Below are positions 1 through 11,905 of a DNA stretch of 64,000 bases, in pieces (within the stretch, counting starts at the first letter, position 1; the number at the start of each line of letters is the position of its first letter). Location: positions 272,264 to 336,263 of the forward strand of contig ONZQ02000018.1 in the NCBI GenBank assembly GCA_900312665.1. The letters run 5' to 3'. Made by a program: the position numbers and the translations under genes. Source of the stretch: Cephalotrichum gorgonifer (Eukaryota > Ascomycota > Sordariomycetes > Microascales > Microascaceae). The notes below the pieces were generated by a model, which saw only the letters and a program-made list of their open reading frames with translations, did not search any database and was not told the origin of the DNA.

Positions 1-391
1 TCTTCCCAGGTCCTTATCGCAGGGTATTTATGACGGGCGCTGAGTTCGGCTGACATGGATTGCAAGTATGTCCGCGGGGTCCAACAGGATAAGATCAGGC
101 TTATCCAACAGTCGCTCTCCTCCACAGAGATCAAACAGAGTGACGTTGATGGACAGCGATTCAAGGTTAGGAGATTATCTGACTACCACCTACCATAAAT
201 TCATAGGCTAATTCCGCTTACAGAAATTGCTGGAATCACTGAAATAAGGGACCAAACGCGCATGGTGGCCTTGTATGTGTTCGGTATGCTGGCAGTACTT
301 AGTGGCAACGAAGGTAAATCAATTATGAAACTGAACTTGAACACGCAACCACTGGTCTTGCCTCTTGCTTCTCTAGAGACCGCAATAAAGC
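1..391. other. Left edge, no gene seen
   Basis: The short ORFs here show no recognisable domain. The stretch lies just beyond the stop codon of the minus-strand NLR-like gene, so part of it is probably that gene's 3' untranslated region. Confidence 0.5.
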
Positions 392-3300
392 TCATTCCAC
401 ATAATTCTTAGCCGTTTCCCGTTGTGCTTCAGCCCACCTCACAAGCTCCTCCCACGTCATGTCCAGCCACGTCTCGATGTTCCGAGCGCCCGCCTCCTTT
501 TCTGCGCAGGCGATACCGAACGCAAGGCCTGGATTAGCCCCTTGGAGGAGCAAGAACTTCATAAACTGAGCAGCCTCTGATGATGTCTTCTTAGCGGCCC
601 AGTGGAGCGATGTATACCCCCTGCCACCTTTCCAGTTGGGGTAGTCTATTGGGGCCCCTAGCTCAAGTAAGACCTTCGCCTGCTCAATTGAGAGAGTCGT
701 CTGCGCGACCAGAGTCAGCGCTCGGCCAAGGTCGGCCTCCCATGCCTTGCCCAAGCCAACGAGCGAGCGCCAGGTCTCGAACAGGCGCATTTCTTGGTCC
801 GGAAACCTCCTGGCGGTGGTAAGAACGGTTTTTTCAAACAATTCTGGGAAAAGATAGTTGTCGAGGGATTCCCCGGAGACGATGATCATACTGTGCCAAA
901 TGTTGAAGACCTCGGTGGAGTCGGACTTGAGGACAGCGACCACCGTTTCACGGTATCGCGTGGCGGGGTTGCAGCCCCGGGCAGTTGCCCTGGCGAGGAT
1001 CCACCTGGTAAGCTCCAAGTTCCCGCTCTGAACGGCATCGTGGACCACAGCGTTGAATTTGACCGCCGGGCTGCGAGGACCTTGCTTCTCATCGTCCCAC
1101 TCAAGAAGCAGCTTCACAATTGGCAGCGATCCTTGCCCAGCCGCCATCGTGACTAGTTCAGCGTGGGTAAAGTCGTTCACCCTTTCACGACAGGTTTGCC
1201 AGACCGCTTCAAGCTCATCTATGTCTCCAGTGCCCACCAGGTCGTAAAGCAGGGGATAAAGTGCCTCATCATCCAGGGCCGAAGCCTCAGTGGTGGCAGT
1301 CTCCCGTATTGCCCTATGAACCCTCTTTCTATGGTTATCCAAGGCCTCCTGGGATAAATATCCGATTATGGAAAAGTCGCAGGATTTCACGGAGCACTTC
1401 CATGGCCTGCTGTGGTTCGTCTTCTGCGTGTGGTCAGACCATTCCTTGTCCGTCTGGAAACCGTCGCGCCGGAACGGACACGAGATATAGTGACATTTAT
1501 ATGGGTGCTCCCCGAAGTGTCTTTTCAACTTCGGACATACGCAGTCCGCTTTATGTTCTGTATCCTTCTGATGGCACAGTAGGGTGATGTAGAAAGCCTC
1601 AACCCTGGCACAGGAACTTGAAACTAACAACGGGTCCAGGTGCGTCCACGTCTCAGCTGTACAATAATGAGTTAGTGGTGGTTCCGAGCTTCATTTTATT
1701 CAAATTCGTCTACTGGATCGAATGAGCAAGTGGGTGTTAGAGCATACCATTGTTCATTGTCCATAGATCTTGAGTATGGCTATTGTGGAATCGGAAGGAG
1801 TTGGTAACAAACTCGGGAGCCCCCGGCCATAGCCGGTTTGCTCGTGAAGCGAGCACTTGGTCCTGTCCCGCGTCCTTACCGCTCTCGTTCCGGAATTTAG
1901 GATTCGTCAGTTCGTCGGAGAGGTTTTGCATCAATAAGTTGATACTAGCGAGGTTGCTTCTATCTCGCGTGAGTCGGGCATACTTCGTAGCTAAGATGAG
2001 CCATGAGGAGGATGCAAAAGCTTGGAATCGATATTTTCCTGAGAGAATATTATCCCGTAGCTGGTCATCGTCGAGATCGTCTCGAAGGGCGTCATAGCAG
2101 AGATATGTAAGGCAGGCAACCAACAGATCCATCGTAGATTCTATCATGCTCGTGAAGCCTGATCGGCCGTCGAAAGCGTACCTATAGGCGCTGTCAACAG
2201 GTCTAGTTCAGAGGGGTTATAGGAACGAGGTAGAGGCTTACTCCTTGACCGTGAAGTGTACAAATTGTGGCATCTCACCCACAACCTCGACAATTGGGCC
2301 GCACAGCTCAACGATGTTCAACGAACTGTCGACGACGGGTGCGTCCGCATGCCTCCGGTCATTCACTAGCAGAGCTTGCTCGAGCTCATATACCTTGAGC
2401 GGAGTAGGAGAGCAGCCGATCCATCCAATGATTCGCTTCACCATCCTTTGCTTTCGGGCAGATAGTCCCTCGACTCGTGAGAAAACACGTTTATACCTGC
2501 TCAAGAATTTAGAAGACTTCTTTACATAGTGTATGTGGGACTTACGCATCGTCAAGATCCTCCGGCAGTACCCTCAACTCCTTCCGAATATCGTCGATGC
2601 TATTCAAGTCGGCCACATTGTCTATGACAATCCGGGCGTACAGGAACATGCCTGCGGATGATAAAAGAACTCGTTAGATGTTTCAAGTATGCGTCTCCGG
2701 GGGAACTATCCTCACCTTTAGCCTTCGTAACGAGGGGGTATAGAAAAGCTTTTATTTCCTTTTTCCCTTCATCCAGGAAGTCTGTATTATTCATCCATTC
2801 TTCATATCTCTTGTTGATATAAGTTTGGATTCCTAACGAATTATTGCCATCAACACGGATCGTTGCACCCCTCCGGCGTAGGATCTTGGCGATGTCATCC
2901 TCCGGCCTACTGGCGATGCATATTCTCAGCCCCAACTCCCCGCAGGCGTTGAGAATGTCCATGAGGGACTGCAGGAGCTGCTGTCGTTCGACCTTCTCAA
3001 CTTCGTCTAGCCCATCTACAACGATGAATGCGCCGCCTGCGAATTGGAGAGCGCTCTTGAGAACTTCTTTGGCAACAGCCATATCACTTTTCAGGTCTCT
3101 TTTGTTGGAGTCCGTTATGATGGCTTGTAGATCCACATCATCCGACGCCAGCTGGAAAAGCAGCGAATGGATGACCGATTTGGCAGTCGTGTTGCTATGC
3201 ACATGACTGGGGAATGCATATATCGTACGGCCTTTTTCCTTTGCCTTGGCCACGACCCAGGAGGCAAGAAATGTCTTCCCTGCCCAATATATTAGCCGAG

Positions 3301-4276
3301 TTTCCATAGACGTGATATGGTGTCATCCGACACTCACCTGCGCCGGGAATCCCCTGTAACCAGAGCAATCGTGTCGCCTGAGAACTCAAGTCCATCCACT
3401 GGTTGAAGACCTGGTCTTGCGCCAGCCACTTTGCGGTTCCCGGGCAAGTTCGCGTTCGCAGCCAATCCAACCTGTCATCATACACTGGTGGACAGATCGC
3501 GGTCTCCAGTGCTTGGAACTTTTGTTTCGCCCGAGCTAACTCCGACTCTCGAAACTCCTTAAGTGAGCTGACTCTAGCATCGGCCTCCCTTTTAATGTGT
3601 TCAAAGGTGATGTTGCTCCCCAGGAGCTGTGCGTGTCTCTCGATGTTGCCCTCTATCACCTTCAACTTCTCCTTGCTCCTTGGCCAGAGTGTTTCGAACA
3701 TGATTTTCCGACCTAATGAGCCGTTAACAGCGCCCTTGCATGTACAGCGATGGGAGTGAGAGGGTACACTGAGAAAAACTTACGCGACAGGCCAAACAAC
3801 TTCAGGCCTTCCAAATAAAAGTCAAGTATGTCCCTGTAAAAAAGCCCGAGAACGTCCCTGATGAGCTTCTTGTCGACAAAGTGGACGAGGACATCCGAAA
3901 ACTGCGGGAGAAGGTCTCCAATCCGCTCCATCGTCTGGACCACGGCGTTAAACCCCTGCTGCCATTCACTGGTCCACATGAGGAGGAGTTTTATCGGTCC
4001 CCATATCAGAGCCAAGACTTCCGCCTTTGACGAGACGAAAACCTCAATGGTGGCGGAGAAGCCTTGCAGCCGCTCGAGATACGGCTGGATCCGAAGCAGG
4101 TGTCGAAGGTGGTTTACCTTTCCCTGGTCGCGCTGCAGCTTATCTACGGTATCCCATATTTTGTCCAAGGTGCCTGCGGCGAGGACGTCGCGGAATGGAG
4201 TGTTTGCAGGAAGGCTACGTTCGAAGTCGGCTTTGACATCGTTGAAAATCTTCTGTAAGGGGTCTGGGGAGGCCAT
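392..4276 (-). CDS. NLR-like STAND protein: N-terminal fungal domain, NACHT NTPase, C2H2 zinc finger, ankyrin region
   Basis: Predicted intracellular innate-immunity or incompatibility-type signalling NTPase, inferred from family. I read seven exons: 4276-3784, 3712-3338, 3279-2716, 2651-2546, 2496-2242, 2148-1748 and 1656-392, giving about 1,152 aa. The start is MASPDPLQ, although an in-frame ATG lies upstream. The N-terminal 165 residues resemble the DUF7708-type helical domain of fungal NACHT proteins. The P-loop GIPGAGKT is formed by joining exons 2 and 3. Walker B is IVVDGLDE and the sensor region is CIASRPE. A winged-helix-like segment follows (GWIGCSPTPLKVYELEQALL). A C2H2 pair comes next (HPYKCHYISCPF and RPWKCSVKSCDF), then ankyrin-like repeats (GSLPIVKLLLEW, TSLHWAAKKT). 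The exon 5-6 junction is the least certain because it uses a weak CACGAG acceptor. No frame break is needed, so the gene looks intact. Confidence 0.82.
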
Positions 4277-5973
4277 CAAGAGCGAGAACCGCGTGGCGCG
4301 AGGAGGATCAAGTTTGAGGTGTGGAGAAATGGTTATAGTATACAGCCTAAAACTCTTCTCTTGTTCTTTGTTGTGGAAAGAGAAATAGGAAAGTGTCAAG
4401 TGCCGCCTAGAACTGCTCGTGACCGCACTACGTCCCAAGAATTTGCGACCATGGCGTCGGAGGGCGCTTGGGCGCTCTTCCGGGCCCGACCTCTTGGTTC
4501 AAGTAGTGGCGTGAAACGACTGGACCAATGGACACCAGTGTCGTGCCGCCCGGCTGCGGAACGTCACATTGTGCGGCCTACCATATTATTACTTCTCACC
4601 TGACGAGTATATTAATAGCTCGCCAAGGAGGATCCACCTCTTCCATGGTCTATGTAGCAGGCCAATCAGAAGGGGCTGTTGCTGGCACAGCTGGATTGAG
4701 GTACAAAGGAATTAGGTCTTGTCCCCTGCACTAATATACAATCTTCGGCAATATCGGGATTTCTTGCGTGCCAATGCGTGGGGTTTCCTGTTTGCGATCA
4801 TCACGAGGTAGAAATATCTGGACTTTCTGGCTCGCCGGGGGTAGCCAGATACAGTATTTTCGATAATGTGAAGGTGATGCAGAAAACCGGGCGAATCCCG
4901 TGTGACGTAGCTTCTTTTCTGTTCATATTATTTCGCTTCTTTGTCTCTTCTTCCCGTTTAGAAAACTGGTCCAGCGGTGATGGCGTCCCAGTTAGTCAAA
5001 CAACTAAGTCACAGTCACAGTTCGACTAGAGCTCGCACACAACCCAACTAATAATGTTCACTGGTTTCGCTACTCGCTCCCACGCCCGATCCGCTCGATG
5101 TTTGGATCATTCCCAGCGAACGCGCTCCCTAGGAAATACCCTGCCTGCTAAACGATATGGAGGTATTTTCCACACAAGCTGAAGGCGTAGCTGCTGTAAC
5201 GACGTCTTGCAAAGAAAAAAAAAACTTTGCATACATGTCGGCGGCGTCAGCGAAGCGAACCGCAATTGAGGACTGACGCGTTTAGGCTGCCGCTTTATGC
5301 GTATGATTCGTACTCGTACACCAAATCCTCAAGGGACGTCATCGTTGCCTTATTGGGCCATAAATTTCATCTCAAGTTAAGCTACCCTCTCTTATCCCAG
5401 CTCTAGGCCAAATCGGGTTCCGATTCAATGCCAGCTGACGAGTTCTGCTTTGATCCCTCCGGTAGGAAAATTAAATCGGGGTTAAGCTTGTGACAGACGG
5501 CGGCGCCGCAACGATGAGGAGGAATACACCGACATTGCGCGGCCGCGACGTGCCGTTCCTGCCGCACTGCGCGACCCGTTTCCGTAATGAAGCTAGGCTC
5601 CAGCGAATCCAATTGGTAGAATTTCCCGGACCTTATGCCCGACAGTGTATTATATTGAACATCCCATCGTTATGTCCGACGCGGAAGCATATCGTATGCA
5701 TCGTATACGCACGTAACATACGTCAAGTTACGTCGCGGGTAGTTCGAAGGATGCCTATGATATTTGAAACAAGGGTATTGACGGGTTTTTATATATAACG
5801 ATGCTCTTGGCATGCCTCTTTTTTGGTTCCTCATCCCAAAAGCCCGGCATCTCATTATATCACAGTCACATACAAGAACTATTACCTTAAACATTTTCGT
5901 TTCGCCATTCCAGTGAACTTCTCATCTTCCCTCAGCACACCAGAACCGCTTCATCAAATATAGCACCTAAGCC
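4277..5973. other. Intergenic region between NLR-like gene and monooxygenase
   Basis: This 1.7 kb divergent intergenic stretch holds only short ORFs without recognisable motifs. It must contain the promoters of both flanking genes. The only structured signal I see is a TATA-like box near 5790 on the plus strand. Confidence 0.6.
5790..5798 (+). promoter_or_regulatory. Putative TATA box of the FAD monooxygenase gene
   Basis: TATATATAA follows a T run, about 180 nt before the ATG at 5974. The spacing suits a fungal core promoter with a 5' leader of about 150 nt. This is inferred from sequence only. Confidence 0.45.
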
Positions 5974-7221
5974 ATGGCTCCTTTAAGAGTCCTCGTCTGT
6001 GGCGGCGGCTGCGCGGGACCCGCCCTTGGCTTCTGGCTCACCCACGCCGGCCACCACGTCACAATCGTCGAGCGCTTTCCCATCCTTAGGGCCTCGGGCG
6101 CGCAAATTGACCTCCGCGCCCAGGGGATCCAAGTCATAAAGCGCATGGGTCTCCTTGATGCCCTCCGCCGGAACCTAGTCGACGAGGCGGGGATGGCCTA
6201 CGGCGACGACAAGGGCAACGTCATCGGCACGATGATGGCCAACAAGTCGGGCAAGGGCGCACAAGGCTTCACTTCCGAATTCGAGATCATGCGCGGAGAC
6301 TTCGTCCGGATGCTCTACGAAGAGACGAAGGACAGAGTCAAGTACGTCTTCGGGAAGACCGTCGAGCGCTACGAGCAGGACGACAAGCGGGTGGTCGCGT
6401 ACTTCTCCGACGGGTCGTCGGGCGAGTTCGATCTCCTCGTCGGGGCCGACGGGCAGGGCTCTCGTATTCGAAAGGCGATGTTGCCCGCGGATGCGCCTGA
6501 TCCTTACCGGAGGCTCGGCATACATGCGGCGATCTTCTTCATACCGCGGGGAATCACCGATAACAACATCTGCCGCATGTTCTACACCACCGGCGGCCGG
6601 ATGATCATGCGCAGAACCCACAGCGAAACAGAGTCCTGCGTTATCCTATTCGTCAGGGACGACTCCTCTCAAATGAGGAACCTTCCCAAGTCCCCGATTG
6701 AGCAGCAAAAGGAGGTCTGGCACGAGCGGTTTAGGGACTTGGGTCCGGAGACCGAGGTGCCGCGGTTCCTCGAGGGCATGAAGACCTCGGGCGACTTTTA
6801 TACCCAGGAGGCCGTGCAGGTACGGACGGACACGTGGCACAAGGGCCGCGTCGTCCTCCTTGGAGATGCTGCCGCGTGCCCATCTCCGTTTAGCGGCTTG
6901 GGGACCACGTCGGCCATGGTCGGCGCGTACGTCCTAGCTGGGGAGATCAGCAGGAGCCCAGACGATCTTCCGAAGGCCTTCAGGACCTACGACGAGGTTC
7001 TGCGGCCCTTCACCGTGGAGACTCAGAATATAAACCCGAGTCTCTTACGGCTGGCGATGCCGGAGTCGCGCATCGGGGTCTCCATTCTCCATTCCATTGC
7101 GCGTGTGGCCTTCGGTCTTGGTATACCGAAGTTGATAGAGAGGTTTTCGAGCGAGGAGAAGGGCGGGTGGAAACTCCCGGACTATCCCGAGCTTCCGCGG
7201 CTGGGAGAGGAGTCTAGTTGA
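5974..7221 (+). CDS. FAD-dependent monooxygenase (PHBH-fold, class A)
   Basis: Single-exon 415-aa flavoprotein. The N-terminus has the Rossmann dinucleotide motif (LVCGGGCAGPALGFWL, residues about 7-22) followed by VERFP, where the FAD ribose is normally bound. The DG motif is VGADGQGSR near residue 159. The GD motif is VVLLGDAAACPSPFSGLG near residue 297, which in the family contacts FAD phosphate and ribose. These three motifs together define NAD(P)H-dependent aromatic-hydroxylase-type enzymes that insert one oxygen atom. There is no signal peptide and no clear membrane tail, so it is probably cytosolic. The length is usual for the TetX-like and zeaxanthin-epoxidase-like subgroup. It lies 14 kb from the NRPS with unrelated genes between, so membership of that pathway is not supported. 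The substrate is unknown. Confidence 0.88.
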   Translation: MAPLRVLVCGGGCAGPALGFWLTHAGHHVTIVERFPILRASGAQIDLRAQGIQVIKRMGLLDALRRNLVDEAGMAYGDDKGNVIGTMMANKSGKGAQGFTSEFEIMRGDFVRMLYEETKDRVKYVFGKTVERYEQDDKRVVAYFSDGSSGEFDLLVGADGQGSRIRKAMLPADAPDPYRRLGIHAAIFFIPRGITDNNICRMFYTTGGRMIMRRTHSETESCVILFVRDDSSQMRNLPKSPIEQQKEVWHERFRDLGPETEVPRFLEGMKTSGDFYTQEAVQVRTDTWHKGRVVLLGDAAACPSPFSGLGTTSAMVGAYVLAGEISRSPDDLPKAFRTYDEVLRPFTVETQNINPSLLRLAMPESRIGVSILHSIARVAFGLGIPKLIERFSSEEKGGWKLPDYPELPRLGEESS

Positions 7222-7686
7222 GCGTTTGGACACATTTCAAGCATTGGGCATGACCCTCGCTATCATAATTTCAACATCCCTCTGTCTCTAACATCCCTCG
7301 TTTAGGAGCGTGGAATTGGATTTCGATATGTAACAGCACACCATGACCTAGAATACGCAGGACCTATAATATACATTTGCCCCTTTGCCAAATTGTCGCC
7401 CGTGCTGCCTGTGCCTGCGAATCCCCTCCCGTGATCTGTCTGTATCCGCTAATCTTTTCCTCCATCATGTCCGTAGAACTGGAGATGATATTCTCACATT
7501 AGGCGACGTGACGGGGCGGGACTGACTGGATGCTCTCCGCCTCATCATAGGTAGTAAGTGTTTATATATTCATTCAGCAGTAATTCGCATGCAAAAACAA
7601 GGCCCCTAATATGACAGCACAGCACCGTAACCCTTAATAAACAACAAGCAGCCAACTCCCCCGTTCACTCAACCAAGTAAAGGCGA
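7222..7686. other. Convergent 3' intergenic region
   Basis: This lies between the stop codons of the plus-strand monooxygenase and the minus-strand secreted protein. It is AT-rich in places, as expected for 3' untranslated regions, and I see no coding signal. Confidence 0.6.
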
Positions 7687-10293
7687 TCAACTCCCTGTTA
7701 CGTAGAAGTCATATCGCAGGCAGCCCACGTCGACCACGCCACCAGCGCCTCCATTATCGCGGCCTGTGTAGCGATCCAATCTCGTCAGTAACCTTCAATG
7801 GAACACTATGGCTTGCAATGTGTAGAAGGGGAAGAGTATATGCTGTAAACTTACACTCATGATAATTCGCATTCATAATCTTTGCACATGTAGCGCTCTG
7901 GTCGGCCGCCACGGGGAACTGAGTGTCCTGCTCTTGAACCTTGGTGCAGCCCTCGATCCAGGAGATCTTGAAGTTCTGGTGGTAGTCGGTACCCATCCCA
8001 ACGGGGTGCCAGTAGAGCTCGGGGTCTCCGGGCTTCATCATCCTCTTGTCCTCCACGTACTTGCAGCCCAGCTCGGACCAGGCGTCCTGTATTGGGGCGT
8101 GTACGTCATAATGGCTGTGCGGGTCGTGACAGTCGATCTTGCCTAGGGACATGTCGGGCGGCGGGTCCGTGCCGAGCGCCTTGTCTACCTTCCAGGTGAA
8201 CTTGGCACATCCGACGTCGACGGAGGCGTCCGCAAACATGCGGTTCCCCGCGGAGCCGTGGTTGCTACCGCCTGTAACCGCTTATTAGACTTGATGTTCT
8301 ACCTCGCGACGGCGGCATACACTTCCCCAACAAATAGGAAGGTAAGGGACAGGGCTTGAAGTCACTTACAATTACTCCCAACCAGCGCGGCATACGCGTT
8401 CCGACACAGATCTTTCGCGTCCACGAGACACTCCCCATCCAGCTTCTCGTAGCCCAGGAAGAACCTATAGTCGCCGTAGTTATCGATGTTCTCGGGAGGA
8501 GCCCTCTTCTCCACTGCAAGTCGCCTCCGCCTGAGGATAGGAATCTTGTTTCCCTTGATATCATAGGCCGTCGGCCCGTGCGAGCTATCGAGGTTTCCCA
8601 TGACCTCCGAACAGAAGTCCTTGGACGTCTGGTCGAGGAAAAACTGGCTTGGTGCGTTCGAGATGTCGTTAGTGCACTCGGTCCTAGGCTCAGGCGGCGG
8701 TGGGGGAGCACCGGGGTTCTCGTCGATGGACTTTGAGGCAGCCTCGAGGATCTGCTGGATATCAATCTGGTAGGTCGTGATCACATCCACATACTGCGGG
8801 TCGCACTTGCAGTCCTTGAAATCGCCCTATTGTTGTTTTCAAAATCAGTAATGTCCTACAGGTTTGTGGAGATGGTATGAACACCGCGATAAAGATAAAA
8901 CTCACCTCGGAGCAAGCCCAGTCGACTACACCCGTAGCCTCTGCCCCATCTTTCTTGACGCTAGTGGGTTTGCACTCATTCCCGCACGGTACCTGATCGA
9001 CTCTAGTTAGCCATCTCTCAATTCTGTAGAGTGGGTAAAAGTTAGTCCGTCATATCTCACCATATGATCAGTCGCGGTCGGGCAGGTCGAGCTGGTAGTA
9101 GTAGTGGTCGTCTCAGAATCGCTCTTGGTCTTCGTCTTGGTGACCGTGTGGATGCTCTCGCTGGGAATCTGCTGGACGGGAGCAAGCGCCTTTCCATCCT
9201 TAAGCGTCCCCCAAAGCCAAGCCAGGAACGACCCAGCTGTGACCGTAGATCCACCCCACACAGCAGCAGCCTCCGCACCTCCCGCCCCAGAGAGGGCTGC
9301 CCCGATGGCAGCCGCCTCCTCCTCGGTCGAGAACACGAGCGTCTCCAAAGTGGACTCGCCCTCTCCGGCTTCAGAACCCTCGAAGAAACCCTCGTCGTCG
9401 TCGTGGAATACGCTGCCGCCGTCACCCCCATTTCCAGGCCCGCCGTCGCCTTCCCAGCCAGGGTCAGCGGCTGGGTCCTCGGTATCGCTACCATAGCCCG
9501 AGTCGACCTCCCAAGCCTGGTCCGTGAGGGGCTCGGCGAAACTGCTCTGGAGTTCGGCATCACCACCCACACGCTGCACAAAGTCTGCGAGGCCGCAAGC
9601 GGGCGCCCCCTGCCGCTTTTGGTTGCCGACAGTCCGGCGACGGCGCTTCGCGGGGCAGGGTGTGACCTGCTTCGCAATCTCCTCGAGTTTAAGCTTAATG
9701 GCTGGGGGCAGTACGATGTCAAGGCCACCCTTCTCGTTCTTGGAGACGGAGACACCCTTGGTTATCGTGGCGACTGATGTCTCGCCGCCTGGCTGGGTCA
9801 CCGTGGTAGTGGCGACGTTGATGAATGAGTGATCCGGGCCAACCCACTACGGTTCACCGTTAGTCTCGGGCATAGTAAGTAAATCTTGCATGAGCTGGAA
9901 TGGTGGTTAATACCTTAGTGGTTCCATCTTCCACTGTGTAGTATTCTCGATGGATCTCAATGTTGGCGTATCTGTGAGGCCAACTGGTCAGCGCCAGCTA
10001 CACTTTCTGGTGGGGAGTGCTAAAGGGGACACATTTATACCATGGAACACTTACGTAGGCTCTGCTGGTGGAGGGTTGATACCGATCTGTCCAGGTTCAG
10101 TGGGAACAATGGCAGCAATCTGTATAGCTCCTCCTGCCTCGAACTCAGGCAGCGGCGGTTGCTCAGGCTCTTGCCGAGCGTCCAGGCTACCTCTGGGACC
10201 CGCTGTCACTTGCGGATCCGGACTCTGGTAGAGAGCAGACACGCCGTTCGCCCATATGCCATAATAGGCAATTGTCTTTAAATGTACCCTCAT
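7687..10293 (-). CDS. Large secreted Cys-containing protein with two Kex2-like basic clusters; function not recognised
   Basis: I read seven exons: 10293-10055, 9971-9914, 9846-9061, 8992-8906, 8826-8370, 8271-7855 and 7763-7687, giving 706 aa. The first 20 or so residues (MRVHLKTIAYYGIWANGVSA) form a weak signal peptide. A low-complexity Gly/Glu/Asp-rich region lies in the middle of exon 3, followed by a Thr/Ser-rich linker (SETTTTTTSSTCP). The C-terminal half is Cys-rich, with VPCGNECKPT, CKCDPQYVD, a GCAKFTW segment, WIEGCTKVQ and a final VVDVGCLRYDFY. Basic clusters followed by KR occur twice, CPAKRRRRTVGNQKR and ILRRRRLAVEKR, which suggests maturation by a Kex2-like protease. The C-terminal part faintly resembles extensions found on some fungal GH18 (class V) chitinases, but no GH18 catalytic motif is present and I cannot verify the link. 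Confidence 0.75.
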
Positions 10294-10474
10294 GGTGGAG
10301 GGTTAGAAAGGTAAGTAATATTGCAGGTGAAGGGGAAGATAAGAAGAATGCGTAAGATATAGTCTAAGGTAATGGACTAAGGATGCTGTCCAGTGAATTG
10401 TGGGTGGATGGATACAGCTGTCTGGGGAAGAACACTCTTGTGTTGATGGGACATTGGATAGGAGAGGAGCAGGT

Positions 10475-10486
10475 ATCTATATATAC
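10475..10486 (-). promoter_or_regulatory. Putative TATA box of the 706-aa secreted protein gene
   Basis: On the minus strand the sequence reads GTATATATAGAT, about 185 nt before the ATG at 10293. Position and composition fit a TATA element. Confidence 0.4.
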
Positions 10487-11685
10487 GCGGTGGTGTTAGA
10501 GGGCGTTACAAGTAGCCGATTACTGCCGCCGCGATGGACACTCTGTGTTTGCCACACCGGATGGTACCCTGGCCGAAGTCAGTCAGTATTGTGGGCTTCT
10601 AGCTGCGCCCATCTACCGATATTACTTCTCGACCAATGATCTATTTTCACGATGTGCGTCAATCAACACGAGGGTTTCGTGGTTGAAAGGAATCCTTCTC
10701 GGTGAAACTGAATCCTGAATTGGACCCCAAATTAGGAACACAGGGCAGGCAGTGAAATCAGGATGCAACATCGAGTGTCGTGCCACGGCTGAGCCATGAT
10801 TGTTAACTAGAAAATCGTACCATCTCAGATCACAAGTCGTCAAAACGCGGCCCCTGCGTATTAGAAATCGGATCGCGATGAAGAATCCTGAATTAGCCCC
10901 ACGCAGCCTTAGCGTCTAATCGGCTAAGTCTGTGACGGTATGGTAGCATTGAAAGGATGGGAATATAGTGGTAAGGATCAGAATGGGGCTGAGTTGAGTT
11001 AATATTCCGCCCCCGTGGTGTTGTATCAGTGTGGGTTACAATCAAGTCTGGGCTGGACTTGCCCGGTTGCTGACGCTTTTGGTTGTGAGTTCCACATATG
11101 TGGCACACAGAAGAGGCGTTTTCGCATTGGGGGCTGGCTGACGAATCCAGTCTCCGAGCTCTTGCTTACTGGGGTTGCTTGTTGTTTGCACCCGTAAGAT
11201 GTCCCGGCCACCTGCAGCTGGGGGGCTGTGGGGTTTTCCAGGCTTTGGAACTCTTCAACTTCCCGCGTGGGGGCCGATCCTGTCTAACTTGTAAGTGGTC
11301 AGCAGGTGAGAATACGAGGGCTAATCCAGTGGGGACCTGGCGCTTATTGGGGGCTGCGGCAGCCTCTCGGCTCTTGTCGTCTGACAGGATGCGGGGCTCA
11401 AGGCTCATAACGATCTCCTATTGGGTACTGCAATTCTCCGATGCTACCTACTACGCCCCCAGGAAGCGATCGTGACGCCCGAAGTAGCCGAGACGTAGGT
11501 ACGACTGTGGGACTGAACGATGGCAGTCTCCACCATCGTCTGTCGCGTGGCACTCGAGATAGGTGTATTGACAGATTTAACAGAATATGTGGAAAGGAAG
11601 GATGCAGGACCACCCCAAACATGTCCTGGGGAGCCCTACTTCCTGCGCTTTACACTCATCCTCGTGTTGCCGACAACTGCCTGTG

Positions 11686-11694
11686 GATATAAAG
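11686..11694 (+). promoter_or_regulatory. Putative TATA box of the M35-like metallopeptidase gene
   Basis: A GATATAAAG element lies about 215 nt before the ATG at 11906, followed by pyrimidine-rich leader sequence. The assignment rests on position only. Confidence 0.35.
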
Positions 11695-11905
11695 GATATC
11701 CATCCCACTCCTCTCCCCTGTTATTCAGAGCTAGGATCCCGTAGATGAACAGCACTCCGATAAATGGTATTTCAGTATACTCTCCCTTCTCTTGGCCTTT
11801 CACTTACACCCCGTTGTCCGAAGCTGTTCCACCTAACTACCCTATCCTACTCCATATTTCCTCTCGACATTAGACAGTAGGGGACCTCTTCAACCTCACA
11901 TCACG

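Larger units (their letters stand above)
10294..11905. other. Divergent intergenic region
   Basis: This 1.6 kb region separates the minus-strand secreted protein from the plus-strand metallopeptidase. It contains TATA-like boxes for both flanking genes. The ORFs inside are short and lack any domain signature, so I treat it as regulatory and non-coding. Confidence 0.55.

Noticed and set aside
2497..2545. A 25-nt intron between exons 4 and 5 of the NACHT gene
   Set aside because: Too short for splicing. Using the GAGCAG acceptor instead gives a 49-nt intron and restores the conserved LDDAYKRVFSRV segment.
5974..7221. FAD monooxygenase as a tailoring enzyme of the NRPS pathway
   Set aside because: It is separated from the NRPS by 14 kb and five unrelated gene models. 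Nothing in sequence links them.
7687..10293. Calling the 706-aa secreted protein a chitinase
   Set aside because: The C-terminal part may resemble extensions of some GH18 proteins, but no GH18 catalytic motif is present in any exon.
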